Part shown: one piece after another, positions 1 through 12,100 of the stretch
How the letters are laid out: each line of letters starts with the position of its first letter
Position numbering within the stretch: position 1 is the first letter of the stretch
DNA from: Neodiprion pinetum
Taxonomy: Eukaryota; Arthropoda; Insecta; Hymenoptera; Diprionidae
Assembly: GCF_021155775.2 (NCBI RefSeq)
Contig: NC_060232.1
Span: forward strand, 40,528,089 to 40,592,088
DNA: 64,000 nucleotides
Reading direction: 5' to 3'
The notes under the pieces: model-generated
The model's database searches: none
What the model was told of the DNA's origin: nothing
The model's input: the letters and a program-made list of their open reading frames with translations, nothing else
Position numbers and translations under genes: made by a program

Positions 1-2209
1 TAGAAGACAATCCGCGTGTAATCGTTCCTTTGCATGTATACATACCGAGACAACGAATCTGTGATCAACTCATGGAATCAACTAAATTTACGATTTCTTA
101 ACGCCAAATAGAAATTCAGTTAGTTCAATTAAACATTAGTTGATGTAATTAAAAAATAGTTTAAGTAAAAATGTCATCGATTGATGAAGTGATGTTTAGT
201 TGCAGTGACTAAATTTTTTAGCGGCCCTTCATCGCCGATTTGCTAATTGATTCAATCGATTCTTTTTCTCGGTGTATGAACATACATACATATTTTTTAT
301 ACGCCGCGCTATATTATACTGGTCTACAGTAACGAGAGGGTTGTTATTCGCAGATGGATATGTGACGACACAAGATTCGACATTGGTTTAATATACTTAC
401 GAAGCAGGAAGCATTCAACGATCTGAAGCGGAAATCTATTTCCACTATTCGTGTTCGTGGTTTATTAAAGTAAGGGTCTCAGTTAATGAGCTTGTCTCAA
501 TTATTGACATTTTTTGAATGTGTCCGTTTGATCTTTAGTTCTAAAATTACTAAAAAATGAATTCGTAGTGCCTAACCCTCTAGCGATTGGTTGTAATCAT
601 CGAGAAATTCACAATTTGTGTTGTAAATTTATAATTTTGGAAAATAAACGGGTCAATAATTGGGTCTAAACGTGTGAATAACTGGTACACTTACCTTATG
701 CTTATTTAGCTTTTTTCTCTCATTAAGATCAGTTTAATGAGCTTTAAGGATTATTCTTGGTGTACGAAAAGATGCGTGACTTCTTGTGCGTCGCACAACA
801 TGACAATGCTTCTTCTCTTCAGAATTTCGACAATCCGTTTCGTCACGACTTATCATCTATCGCGAATTTGAATGATGTTCAGTTCCCCGGCCATATTTCG
901 CCAGCTACGAGTCTTACACACTCTACTGAAATATCTGTCACATTTCAGTGTATTTGATGAATTTTCATTCCACGTTACATCTACTCGTTACGGTTTTATT
1001 ATCCGTGTCATAACTTATACTGGCATGTTTCGTGATATATTTCGTTGACTTAAGAATGATTTCACTTTTCACCGCGTTGTATAGCACTTCTCCACTTAGG
1101 CATAACGCTATTATAACATGTACTTGCGATATATCCTGTCACAATTTGATCACGTTTAAAATTTCGCGTATTGTGCTGTATTGAGAAGTAGGAAACTTTA
1201 ACGACGTATACGGCAAACTAATATTGCTGAAACGTCTTACATCAGAAACATAATTTCACGATTTCCAATGTATCAGCCAGATTTCCCAAATCAATCAATA
1301 TTATGTTACAATAGCGTTGACACATGGCAATCGTTGCCATCAAACAGAAAGGACGACCGCATTTTGTCCTTGATGGTAAAAATATGACCACGATTGCGCA
1401 TTATCTATGAAGAACGTTCTATGAATATAACTTGCTCGGTCGCGTAATGCAGTTTCAAAATTTTGCTGCGCATGAAGTAATCGTACGGTTAGGTATTTTC
1501 ACGATCAGTTTTGTATGTATAAAAGTAGAATATTGTGGAAATGTTGCTGCAATCTGTCTGTAATGTATTTTGCACGCCAGATAAATATCAGAATATTTCA
1601 CTGCAATCTTACCGAAGTATTACGAAGATAATGAGTCCTGCATACAGTTAAGGATTTACAGGTAAAGTTTTTAGTTTCTCGCTCTCGAAGAAAAATATTG
1701 GTATAGTTCTTAATGACATGTTTAATAACAATATACAGAAATTCGATGACCAAGTTAAATTATAAAAAACCCTACATGTGCTAAGGTTTAAAGTGCGTAA
1801 CAAGAACGGTGGAAAGAACCATTACGTGTATTAAGAACATTTAAAAGCAATAGCGAAGAGCGGAGGAGAAGGTGAGAGGCCGTGGTTTTTCCTCGAAATG
1901 TAGAACTTATTGTGAACTGAACAGTTATCGGAAAGTTTTCCCAAGCGCAACTATCAATTACTTGAATCCGAAAATACCTTCGGGCTATCTGTGCGAGTTA
2001 AGTGGCTGCTAGTGGCAGAAGGAACGGGATATTGATGATGACAGAAGATATATAAACCAGGAGTTATTCACAATCGAAGACAGTCCAACTTTGGCGCTGC
2101 AGAAACGGGCTGGTTGATGTTTACAACTGACATCGCTTGTCCAAAATATAAAGAAGTAACATCCAGAAAAACTTGTTCCGAATTTACATATATATTTCAA
2201 TATCAGAAA
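1..2209. other. Gene-poor AT-rich flank left of the CSP gene
   Basis: I see no supportable gene in this stretch. The longest open frame (757-957) starts at TTG, is 66 codons long and resembles nothing I know. About 117-220 holds short degenerate AT-rich units described separately. The segment just before 2210 probably carries the promoter and 5' leader of the CSP gene, but no clear TATA box or initiator could be fixed. Confidence 0.6.
117..220. repeat. Degenerate ~20 bp periodic AT-rich repeat
   Basis: TAGTT-type words recur at 121, 137, 157 and 197, and several are followed by AATTAAA-like or GTAAAA-like tails. The spacing is 16, 20 and 40 bases, suggesting a decayed repeat of about 20 bp. 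It could also be chance similarity in AT-rich DNA. Confidence 0.25.
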
Positions 2210-2851
2210 ATGGCGAAGTTTGAAAAGGTTTGTGCCTTCGTTATTGTACTTTTCGGAGTCTTATCCATCTGCCAGTGCGCTGGTGTCGATGATCTATTAA
2301 ACGATTCAACGTTAGTCAGAAAGCAGCTGAACTGTGTGTTGGACAAAGGACCGTGCGATGCGATTGGAGTCTCTGTAAAAGGTAACTGCTAAATTAAAGT
2401 AACAATTTTGCCGGAATTTGGAAAATCAGGTGCAATTATAGTCCAGCTGACTGTAATTGTCAAACGTCATGACTGTGAATTGACTGGATCATTCCGTATC
2501 CTTGCACAATCTGTAGGTGTTTTGTAATAATTTTACGAAAGTGCATCAGTTGAAACAAAAGAAATCGCGCAGATGGTTGACTGTAGAATAATAATAGTTC
2601 CTCGTAAATGCGAATATCTAGCCCGACTTTCAAACATTTTTTTATTTTGTGTGACAATAAATTTTGATAATTACGTAAACTGTTTTTATTTTTTAACAGC
2701 TTCAATCAGGGAAGTATTAATCAACAATTGCCGCAATTGTAACCAACAACAGGCAGCGAATGCACGTAGAGTTATGGAGTTTGTGAGGACGAGGTACCCG
2801 GCTGAATGGAACGAAATAAGTCGCAAGTACGTGGGAAGCGCCAGGGGATGA
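2210..2851 (+). CDS. Divergent insect chemosensory protein (CSP/OS-D), two exons
   Basis: Exons are 2210-2381 and 2700-2851, giving 107 residues. The ATG at 2210 is preferred over an in-frame upstream ATG at 2114 because it places a hydrophobic signal peptide (MAKFEKVCAFVIVLFGVLSI) directly at the N-terminus. The four-cysteine CSP pattern is present: C-x6-C in NCVLDKGPCD, then C-x2-C in NCRNCNQQ. The intron falls one base after a lysine codon (GTA AAA G|GTAACT), the hallmark intron position of insect CSP genes. The C-terminal helix with W (YPAEWNEISRKYV) also fits. Family knowledge: CSPs are secreted helical carriers of small hydrophobic ligands in chemosensory and other tissues. The protein is divergent, lacking the usual aromatic/acidic motif after the signal peptide, so its ligand and tissue are unknown. 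It lies tail-to-tail with the dynein gene, 271 bp away. Confidence 0.85.
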
Positions 2852-2884
2852 TTTAATTCGAACAAAATTATTGTAAGCTCTGTT

Positions 2885-2909
2885 AATAAAAACTTGTCAA
2901 TTCAATAAA
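2885..2909 (+). terminator. Tandem polyadenylation signals of the CSP gene
   Basis: AATAAA occurs at 2885-2890 and again at 2904-2909, 34 and 53 bases after the CSP stop codon. This is a normal distance for a short insect 3' UTR. Confidence 0.6.
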
Positions 2910-3122
2910 AAAAATATAATGTCTGTTATCGTATGAATCGATATATTATGTTACTATTAATTCCTGATTAGTTTTTCTCTGATTTGCATTTCCACTCATT
3001 TGTTTTCACCTACCGCCTTGTTACGTCGACTGGCGACGCTTATTCGAACGTACCAGTAAAATATTCTTATCCTTTAACGTCGTGCTTCAGTCGAATCTCC
3101 ATGATTTGGTGATATTCCGTGA

Positions 3123-6100
3123 CTATTGTTCGTCGCGTTGACAGTAAAGTACAGCTCGCCTGCTTAGCCAGAATTCAATCGGTCTGTCCGTATCGAGATT
3201 AACGTTAAGTAGATAATTATTCATACGACCCATCGAGTCAAACGCGTAAATATCTTTGACAACGGATGTGTAAAGTGGACATTCGTATTTTTCCGATTGG
3301 CTGATCAAGTCCGTTAGTCTGTAGCGCAGTATCGGCATTCGATTCCACAATACCTTTGGCGAGCTTTCGACGAGCACCATCCGTTCAAGATCCCATCTGG
3401 CACTTGTCAGGAACAATCCGCTGATCAAGACTCCATCGATGGTTGACTGAATCGGCAAGTCTTCCGGATGGTATGTCTGAAGAACTTCAAAGTCAAATCG
3501 AGCATCGTGTAAAGCAAGGCCTCGTTCTCGGGTGAAAGTCAGACGTGCCGCAGCCAAAAATGCCGTTCCCGAAGAGATACCGCCGAGCCAATAGGCGCGT
3601 GGCGAACCTCCCTCGAACCAGTCGTTCAGAAAGTTAAGCCTATTCAGAAGATCTTCGATGAAGATTAGCAACGAACTAGTTGGCGGGTCGTACGGACACG
3701 CTTTCCTCCAAGAAATCGGCACTTTCCCCAAATGGATCTCACGCGAAAATTCTTCAAGCGATAGCGTCCATTCACCACGTCCTTGCAACGCGTTTTCCAG
3801 GATATCCGCGGAATGCCTCGTCTCTTCTATTAGCACGTTGTACAGCTCCATTTCTCTAAACATAACTGCTTTTATAGGCTCTCGGCAGCTCATCGGATAC
3901 TTTTTTCGGGCCTCGTCGACGTTGAAAATCCGTGGCAGTTTCGCACGGATATCAGTTATTCGGTTGGGTAGGGATTCACTGTATACTACGGACTTTCCCT
4001 GGGCATGGGCTAACTGTATGGTGGACAGGAACACCTTACTGTCGTTGAGCCCACGCACAATAATGGCGTCTTGGGGGAGTCCGTAAATCTCTGGTGAGGT
4101 ATCGTCCGGGATCGTAAGGACTTGGTTGACGTAGTCACGGTATTCGCACTTCCTAGGAAGCCCATAGGCTGAAGAGGACATGAACCTGAAATTATTTTCA
4201 CCGTAGACATTTGGGTTAGCAAATTCCTCGAGAATTGAGCCCAGGTAACGCCTATCCTCATCGTCAAGGACTCTACCTCCGTAGTGGCACTGCGCAATGA
4301 GATACGACATGGCGTCGAAAGGCACCGGGTTGTATTCGTTTATAAATATCTGCAATCGGCGCGATGCAATTTGGAAGTCTGACTCATCAAAGTCATAGCT
4401 CAGGTTCCATCCTCGATAAAGGAATGTCGCTCTGCCTTGTAAAACCGCGTGGAACATGCACAGCCCGTACAAAAGCTTAGTGAAGATCTTGTTCCTCCCG
4501 GGACAACCTTCAAAATATTCGCGATTGCATACTGGTTCCGTGTAATAACGACTTGTCAGATTTCTCTTCAGGTCGGCTGATGGCTCGTTCGTCATTTTGA
4601 CTCCACGTTCAAGTATGGCGATGGGGAATTCGCACGTTGGATAGCTTGACAGCCACAGTCGGAAGTCGAGCGACGTGTTGGAGGCGTCAAACGTTTCACA
4701 TATTCTTTCTAGGGCTGGTAGCCAGTCACTAGCCAGATGACAATTTTGCAGAAATATCCACCACCCTTGCCGCTGACCCCGCTTTATTATGGATTTTGCG
4801 TGATTCTCTTGGCCTTGTCCTAACGAAAGAGAGACAAACCTTGCTGAGAAGCCCAGCTTGTTTGCGAGCTTTGCAACTGACGCTGTCGGGTCAAATCCAG
4901 GACTTAGGAGAAATATCAACGGTACTAGGCAGTTAGACTCTACGAAAGACTTTGCCACGTCGAAGAAAAGTGGTGACACAAATCTTTCCCCCATTCCCAG
5001 CTTCACGAATTGTGTCACCTTTACAACTAGCCTATCTGGCCGTATGATGCGCATCAGGATTACTTGCTGGAATGGTGTCAGCTTCTCGTGCCAAGGTGCG
5101 GGAATCGAGAAGTTCTCAGGGTGTTCTAGATCGTGGTAAACTTTCCAGGTGCGTGCATCCGCACAAAAACTCTCCGGAAAATCCTTAAAGGATGGGAGAA
5201 CTTTGCTGGCTTTACAAATCTCCTTCCATGATTTCTCCGTCAACCAATCAAAGCATGGAGCAGGCAGTTTAGTTTTCAGGTCACTATCGACTACCGAGTC
5301 TCCAGCTAAGAAAAAGTCGACTTCCTCATTTGTGATTGCTTTAGTATCTAGCATTATCTCGATGTATAGGATTAGGGAATAAAGAAGTTTGTCTCTCTCG
5401 AAAAGGCCTCGTGATACACTTTCATATAAATTGTTGGTGAAAGCTTGATTAAGATAATTGAGACGTTTCTGTAAAATAATGCTTCTATTTGAAGTCTCGA
5501 TTGATCTAATGTACAGATGTACAAACCATTCGAGAGAGAAGCGGTACATTGGATTGACAATTGGAAGACCGGCCAAGGTCCGGTAAATTGCAGCACTGTG
5601 TGCAGCGAAAGGACGGTACCTCTGGCGAAATGTGTCGATATACGTTTCAGTTGCACTGCTGGCTTCTTGTTTCTTTACGATACTCACGGCCAGGTGTTTT
5701 GAGGAATCCAGGAGCTTGATAGCATTATCGTCTTCGAGGATGTTAGTGGTGGACGTGGAGAGTGTTATCAATATGTTGTCTTCCTCCTGCTTCAAATTCT
5801 TCTTATTTGCCGCACTCTGTATTAGCAAATTTTCAAGCTTTTCTTGGAGGTCCGGACGCTCTTTAGCAACAACTAGATTCAGCAGTTTACTCTCCAACCC
5901 TTCATTTGTCAGAGAGAAGTCGATCACTGATGCCAAATTAAAAATGTAAGGTGGATATCGTGGATTCGGAAGCTTCGTCGTAATGTAAAGTCTAAATCGA
6001 TCAGAATACTTCAGTGTTTTAGACGCGATTGTTAGGTAGGTGATGCCGTTAATCCTATGGATATCTTTAGTCAGTATAGGATCTAAAGAAGTGTCTAACT

Positions 6101-9100
6101 CGTCTTCGATGTTTTCAAGCAGAACCGGCTTTCCAGTTTCTATGCTATGTTCGAGGATCTCCATGTATCTTATATCAGAGAGTTTTATTATTCGAAGACC
6201 GTTTGGTGCCTCCATTTTTTTTATCCAGTTGTTCGCCTGGCTCTGCGGGTCGATCAACAGACTCCACATCTTCGAGTTGTCCAAAATCACCGCGTTCTCA
6301 GTGGAGTAAGCGTCTTTGGAAAGTCCATTCACATTCCAAGAGCTAATTTTTATCTCAGAGCCAAGAATATCGACAAAGCTGAATTCGTTTGAACAGGGCA
6401 TCTCTGAGGTGATAACATAATCGCGCCATTTTTTCAGAGTCTCCAGTCGATAGGCTGCCGAAAAGGGACCGAGGTAGGCAATGATTCCGCAGGATAGAAG
6501 CACATCACCTGCCAAGTTGTCGTAAAATTGTTCTAGTCTCTCTGCGTTACGCATCCAACGTCGCTTCTCACCACCGAGACTGCTGATCAAATTCTCCGCT
6601 TTGATCAGCTTTTCCGTGCAACTAGCCACCTGCTTTTCCAGATCCATTTTCTTGGCCAGGGTCGCGCGAAGACTGCTATTCAGAACGGCTAGCTTTGCAT
6701 TCAAATCGGCTAGGGTCTTACGTTTCTCGTTCAAGACAGCTTCGGTCTCGTCACATTCTCTTTGGGCTGCCATCAGTTTCTCCTTTTTTGGGGCTACCAC
6801 TTTTGCGACGTCATCGTAGGACACCATCGCTCGCACCCATTTGCACAGCCCCTCCGCTGCGCTGGATGCCTTAACGACGATATTGGGCATGAAGTTCTTA
6901 TCGGTCATGTAAGTTTTCTTCACGACGTTCATCAAGGCCACGGGAATGTTGTCCTTATCGTAGTCCTTCAGATTTTGCAGGAAATTCATGTCGCCAAGGA
7001 CACGTTTGCTGGGGCCCCAATAGTCTGTCATTTTTTTACCCGTGACCGGGTCCAGCGAGCGATCCGGAGGAACGTTGAGCATCACGCAGACAGCTGCCAT
7101 GACGAGTTTTACTGTGTCTGGTGGATTTTTCATGGCTTTTACCAAGGTGATGTCAGCTGGCTTTAGAGTGTTCAGCGCAGCAATTGCGTCCTCAAGAATT
7201 GGAATAGCCACGGCCAGGTCGGCTTCGCACTCTGTCTTCAGGGCACTCGCAATTTCCGCCTTCGTGTTTGCAACTTCTTCCTCACGTTTGACTAGCACCG
7301 TCGCTCTTTCAACGCTGACATTCTCGTTCTCGATTTCCGTCATTGTTGCAATCGTTTCCTTCGCTGACAACTCGAGCTGAGGCCTTAGCGCCGTTAGTTT
7401 TGTCTTCATGCGTGCTACCTGACCTGCAGCAAATTGTAGCTTCTCAAGTCCAGCTACGTATCTATTTCGAGCTGTCGTAATCGACTCCTGTTTACGCGCT
7501 ATTTGTTCAGCGAAAGACTGTACTAGGTGTAGGTAAGCCGGGATTGTTACGTATGTCAACCTCCCGGTGTTTTTGTCGTACGAATACCCAACTTCCTTGG
7601 CAGAGTTGTGGAAATATTTGCAAGCCGTGACACATTTCGATCGTATTGCTTCGGAAATCTGCAGTAACGAAGATAGGTATGTGTCAATGTTGCACTTTTT
7701 TGCCTTGGATTACTATGACAGATTAGTTTTATGGTAATGTAATCTAAAACGGTTTCTAATTAATAACGCTGAAATTCATACTAAAAATACTATACCTTGA
7801 TGTTCTTTGTGTACTTCGTTGCAACTTCTTCAAGGGCAGTCTCCGGCCAACCGTTAAACCAATTTACAGAGCACCTGCGAAGATTCGGGTAAGAGAGCAG
7901 ACTTCGTCGGAACGCAACCCCGACTGGACTGAAACAGAGCACAAAGTGTAGCTTTTCCCTGCACTGATTGATAAAGTACTCCATTACCGCAACGCTACTG
8001 ATTTCCAGGTTTCGATCGCCGTTCTGTGCGGCCAAACGCACTGTCTCTATTATTTTCTGTCGTTCATCGGACGCGAATAGATTCGGGACTTCGCCGTAAT
8101 TTAGTAAGCTGTCGACGTCAAGGAGCTGTTCATCTTTCAACTGCCTGTCAGTAATCAACAGTACGAAATCCTTTCCGCTACCAGCAGAATTTTTCAGAGC
8201 ATTAGCAAGGTTCGCTCGCCATGTACGTGAGTCGCGAAAAGTTCCGGCTGCAGGCTCGTGAACATCCTGCCGCATTAAGTGACCTGCTAGTCGAGTCAGT
8301 GATCTACGCCCTGAGCCATCAACGGCAACAAAGATAAGGCTTTCGCCGGGGATCGCAAGGATCCTGGAAATCCGCGCTAGGTGCTGCAGGGCGCAACCGA
8401 AAGGGAGAAGGTCCATCTTCTTCACGTGAGACTCGTTGTACTCGGCAAGGTAGCCGACGATCCTTTTCCTTAGATTTTCGATGCTCGTAATCTCCTCATA
8501 CCTTCGATTTTCAAGGGTCGCATCACCGTCCATGAAATTTCCAAAGATTAGATCATTCAGACTTTCGTTAGTGAGCTGATCATCGTACTTTGGGAGGTGG
8601 TCGAACGCTGTTTCGAATGAGTGATCCTTAAAATAGATCTTGACAGTTTCCTTGATCTTGGTAAACAGCCACTGTGAGTCGTCATCGTTGACGAGGCGAT
8701 CTCGGAAGACTCGCAGGACCTCATGGACCCAAAGCCGTACGAATATCACCTTTGAGTCTGCAGAGTCTTTTCGTAGGCGCATGCAGCCAGCAACCATCCT
8801 TGAGATATCCCTCACATCAAATAGATGGAATACCTTATTGGGGGTTGGCATTAAACTGGTCAAGGTGGCGGTCCACACGTTTAGAGTTGCATTAACAGTA
8901 TTCTGAATTACGCCGAGTATGTCAGCGCTGAAGCCGTTTCGCTTCAAGCCACTCAAGCAGACGTTGGTGAATATCCTAAAAAGGCTATCTCTGGAAACTG
9001 CTGAAATTGTATACACGTTGAAGTGACGTAGAAATCTAGAAGATGGAACTGGCCGCTCGTAGTCAGTCCGAATAGTCATGGCGGCGACGAACATCGTGTC

Positions 9101-12100
9101 TTGTACGAATATCTTGTCTGGTTCTTCCAAGTCGTACCAGTGTTTGTGATCAAAGTACTGCCTCAGCAATTCGAGGGCTGATTGGGCCCCATCCTCCTGT
9201 GTGATGGGCGCGCTCACATCGTCGACAAATGTAACGCAAAACTTACCGTCGGGAGGGCCGTAGTAGCCGCGTTTTTTTTTGTTCAATCGTGAGACGATTA
9301 AATTATGAGCCTCGGCTGAAGTGGTTTTTTTCGTGAAAGTAATGAAGTTTGATGTGTAGGAGGAATGCCATGGCCCATTTCGAAGAATGTCGTGTATGCA
9401 AATAGTTTTTCCAGTTGCTGGATCACCGCATACTAGGAATTGTTTACGATGACGAATGTGACGGTTAAACAAACTCGCGTGCTTCAAGGTGTCTACCGTG
9501 GGCACGACCATTTGGCTAAGGAAACGTGGCTCGACGAGTTTTTCGTTTTTTAGAACGTCCATCCAGTGTTTCCATACTCCACGACCCTTGAACATATAAA
9601 AATGATCGCGAATGGAACTATCAGCAGGTACGAGCACGTCCACTGTGCCAACTGGTAGAGTGGGTACCGGATATCCATCGACCCCACCACTCCATAGAGA
9701 ACTAAAAAACTCTTCGAAGCGGATTCCGGAATCGGAGTAGAGAGTACCGCAAATTCCCCAGACAATGGATTGCACAGCTGCCGCTTGTGTCCATGTCACT
9801 TCGTGATCCCGAGAAACGTCAGGCGTATCTGCTATCGCATCACTAACGAACATCTCAACGAGACTTAGGGTTGCGTTGACTTGGTGAAGTGGACTCGTCC
9901 TAACAACATGGCGGCAGTTACCTGGTGGATTATTCAAGCGAGAATGTTGTTAGTTCGTATGGATATCCGTTCGGAAAAAAATAAATTGAAATACAATGTT
10001 ACCAGTCATACCTTGCACGTAGTTGAGGCAAGGATCTAGCAACCATTCCAGAAGGATCTTCACGCACCCGCTTGCATGGATTCGTTCTCGACAGTCCCAT
10101 TTCTTCAGCCAGGATGTTGTAAGGGATCTCCACCCTAAGGAATGTGGCTCAACGTAAACTAATCCGCAACCCGATACCGTGGCTGGTGATGCTTGCACTA
10201 AATTCAGCGTCTCGAAGATGATAGAGGTCGAGCCACGAGACAGCTGTATATTTTCACCAGAGATCAAACACAGTTTTCCGTTGTCATCCAGCACAGTGTT
10301 AAAGCTTTCTGCCCATTCAGGCTCAACGGGTCCATCGAAAACTAGCCAAGAAGACTGAGAGTTAGGCTTTTGCTCACAGAACTCCCGAAGCACAGATGAT
10401 ACTATTCCATCGTGCCACACACGTGTCTTCCGATCCAATTTGCCAAAGAGACGATTGAGACCAACGGCCTTTGGGTTTACTGTTCGGATTTCCGTAACTC
10501 GGCCGAAGATCGAGTCACCCTCGTCGGCCAATAATGCTAGCGCAGCAGCTAGACAATGAAGGATCGAGGTTTTACCTCCGAACGGCTCACCCATAATTAT
10601 GATGCCATGACGGGTACAGATTGTTTCGAAAATTTGAATAGCCTTCAGTTCGAATGCTTCGTGTGAACAGAGCTTCCGGTTCTCACATACTTGACGGAAA
10701 GCTTTAAGAACTAGTTGATAGCTAGGCGGGGGTAAAATAGCACCTGGGAAAAGATCGAGCAGGATAGCTTGGAACACAACGACGTCACGTTCCATGAATT
10801 TCGCCAAGTGAGTATCAATGATAGATCTCAGTAAAATAACCGTTTCTTCTTCGGAGGAGAAATGAAGCTTCAGGTGAACAGCCCTTCTCAGCACGCTCTT
10901 CATAGATCTCATCCCAAAGTCGTAGAACAATTCGGTGGCGAAAAGATCTGCACAGAGTTTGTGTGCGGTCACTAGTTTTCTGGCAAGAATTTTCGCATCT
11001 GTAAAGCCTCCGGCATAGAGTTCAACTTCTGAGATTGGAAGAAAGTCTGGAAGGACCATTGCTACTGTCCTGAAAAGGGATCTCGTGTTGTTTGGTATAG
11101 AAGAGTGGTTCACGTGTCCTGAGTCCAGGGTTACGCAAATATTATAAGTGGGTTTCAGTCTCAGGCTAGTACCCTCGATATCACAACGCTTCGCTGAAGT
11201 GCGAATAGCTCGAGTAATCGCGTGGATTTGTTGTCCCACAACGGATAGGACCTCCGGATCAAGCCGATGAAAGTCGTCAAGACACACCCAAGCACCACAG
11301 CTGGCAACGCCCTTCATGATGTTCCCTATGCAGAGGTAGTCCATGTGCTCGGAGCACCCAACGACAACACACTGAACGCCCAAAGCCCTGGCAAGCCCTC
11401 GAACAGTTTCCGTCTTTCCCGTGGCCGTGGGGCCTTCCAGCGCTCCATACAAGCAGCAGCTTCGAGCTTCGACTAAGGTGCGGTAGCATCTGTCAGTCAA
11501 AGGTGTCACGATGATTGGACACGTTGCTTCATTGCCCAAATATTCATAACCGTAGTTCATTGTTGCATCCATCATTCTTACGGTGACCGTCTTTGTTAGT
11601 TGATCCTCACCTTCGAGGTAGTATCGCAATTGAACTTGCCAATTGAAGTCCTCCTGTCTGTCAACATTCTTTTCAATAAGCTGCTTTACGATATCCATGT
11701 CATGAAGCTCTGCGACTATCATTGTTACCAAAACGAGCCGTTGTTTTCGGGACAATGGTTTTCTGGTTTCTTTTACCAGATCCACAATTTGCATTTCTAT
11801 GTCTGTTTGATACTTGGCGAGAGCTTTTAAATTACGGTTAGATAAAGCTGCCGACACTTGGGATGTCCAAAAAATGCGAGTTGCACAAAGAGAAACCATT
11901 CCTGGCCAGGCGAAAATCCATGTGATTCTAAAATCAGCACCTTCCTTCACAGCTGAAAAATCATACAGTAATTGTAATGAACAATGATTGTATGATGAAA
12001 TAAACATTGTTCTTATATTGACGTGTTTTATGCATTAGTGATAGCACATAGGCGAAAACATACATGCAGGCCATTTAAATATTCTTCAATTACCTAAATT

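Noticed and set aside
2114..2209. In-frame N-terminal extension of the CSP gene
   Set aside because: The upstream ATG would bury the signal peptide; secretion requires starting at 2210.
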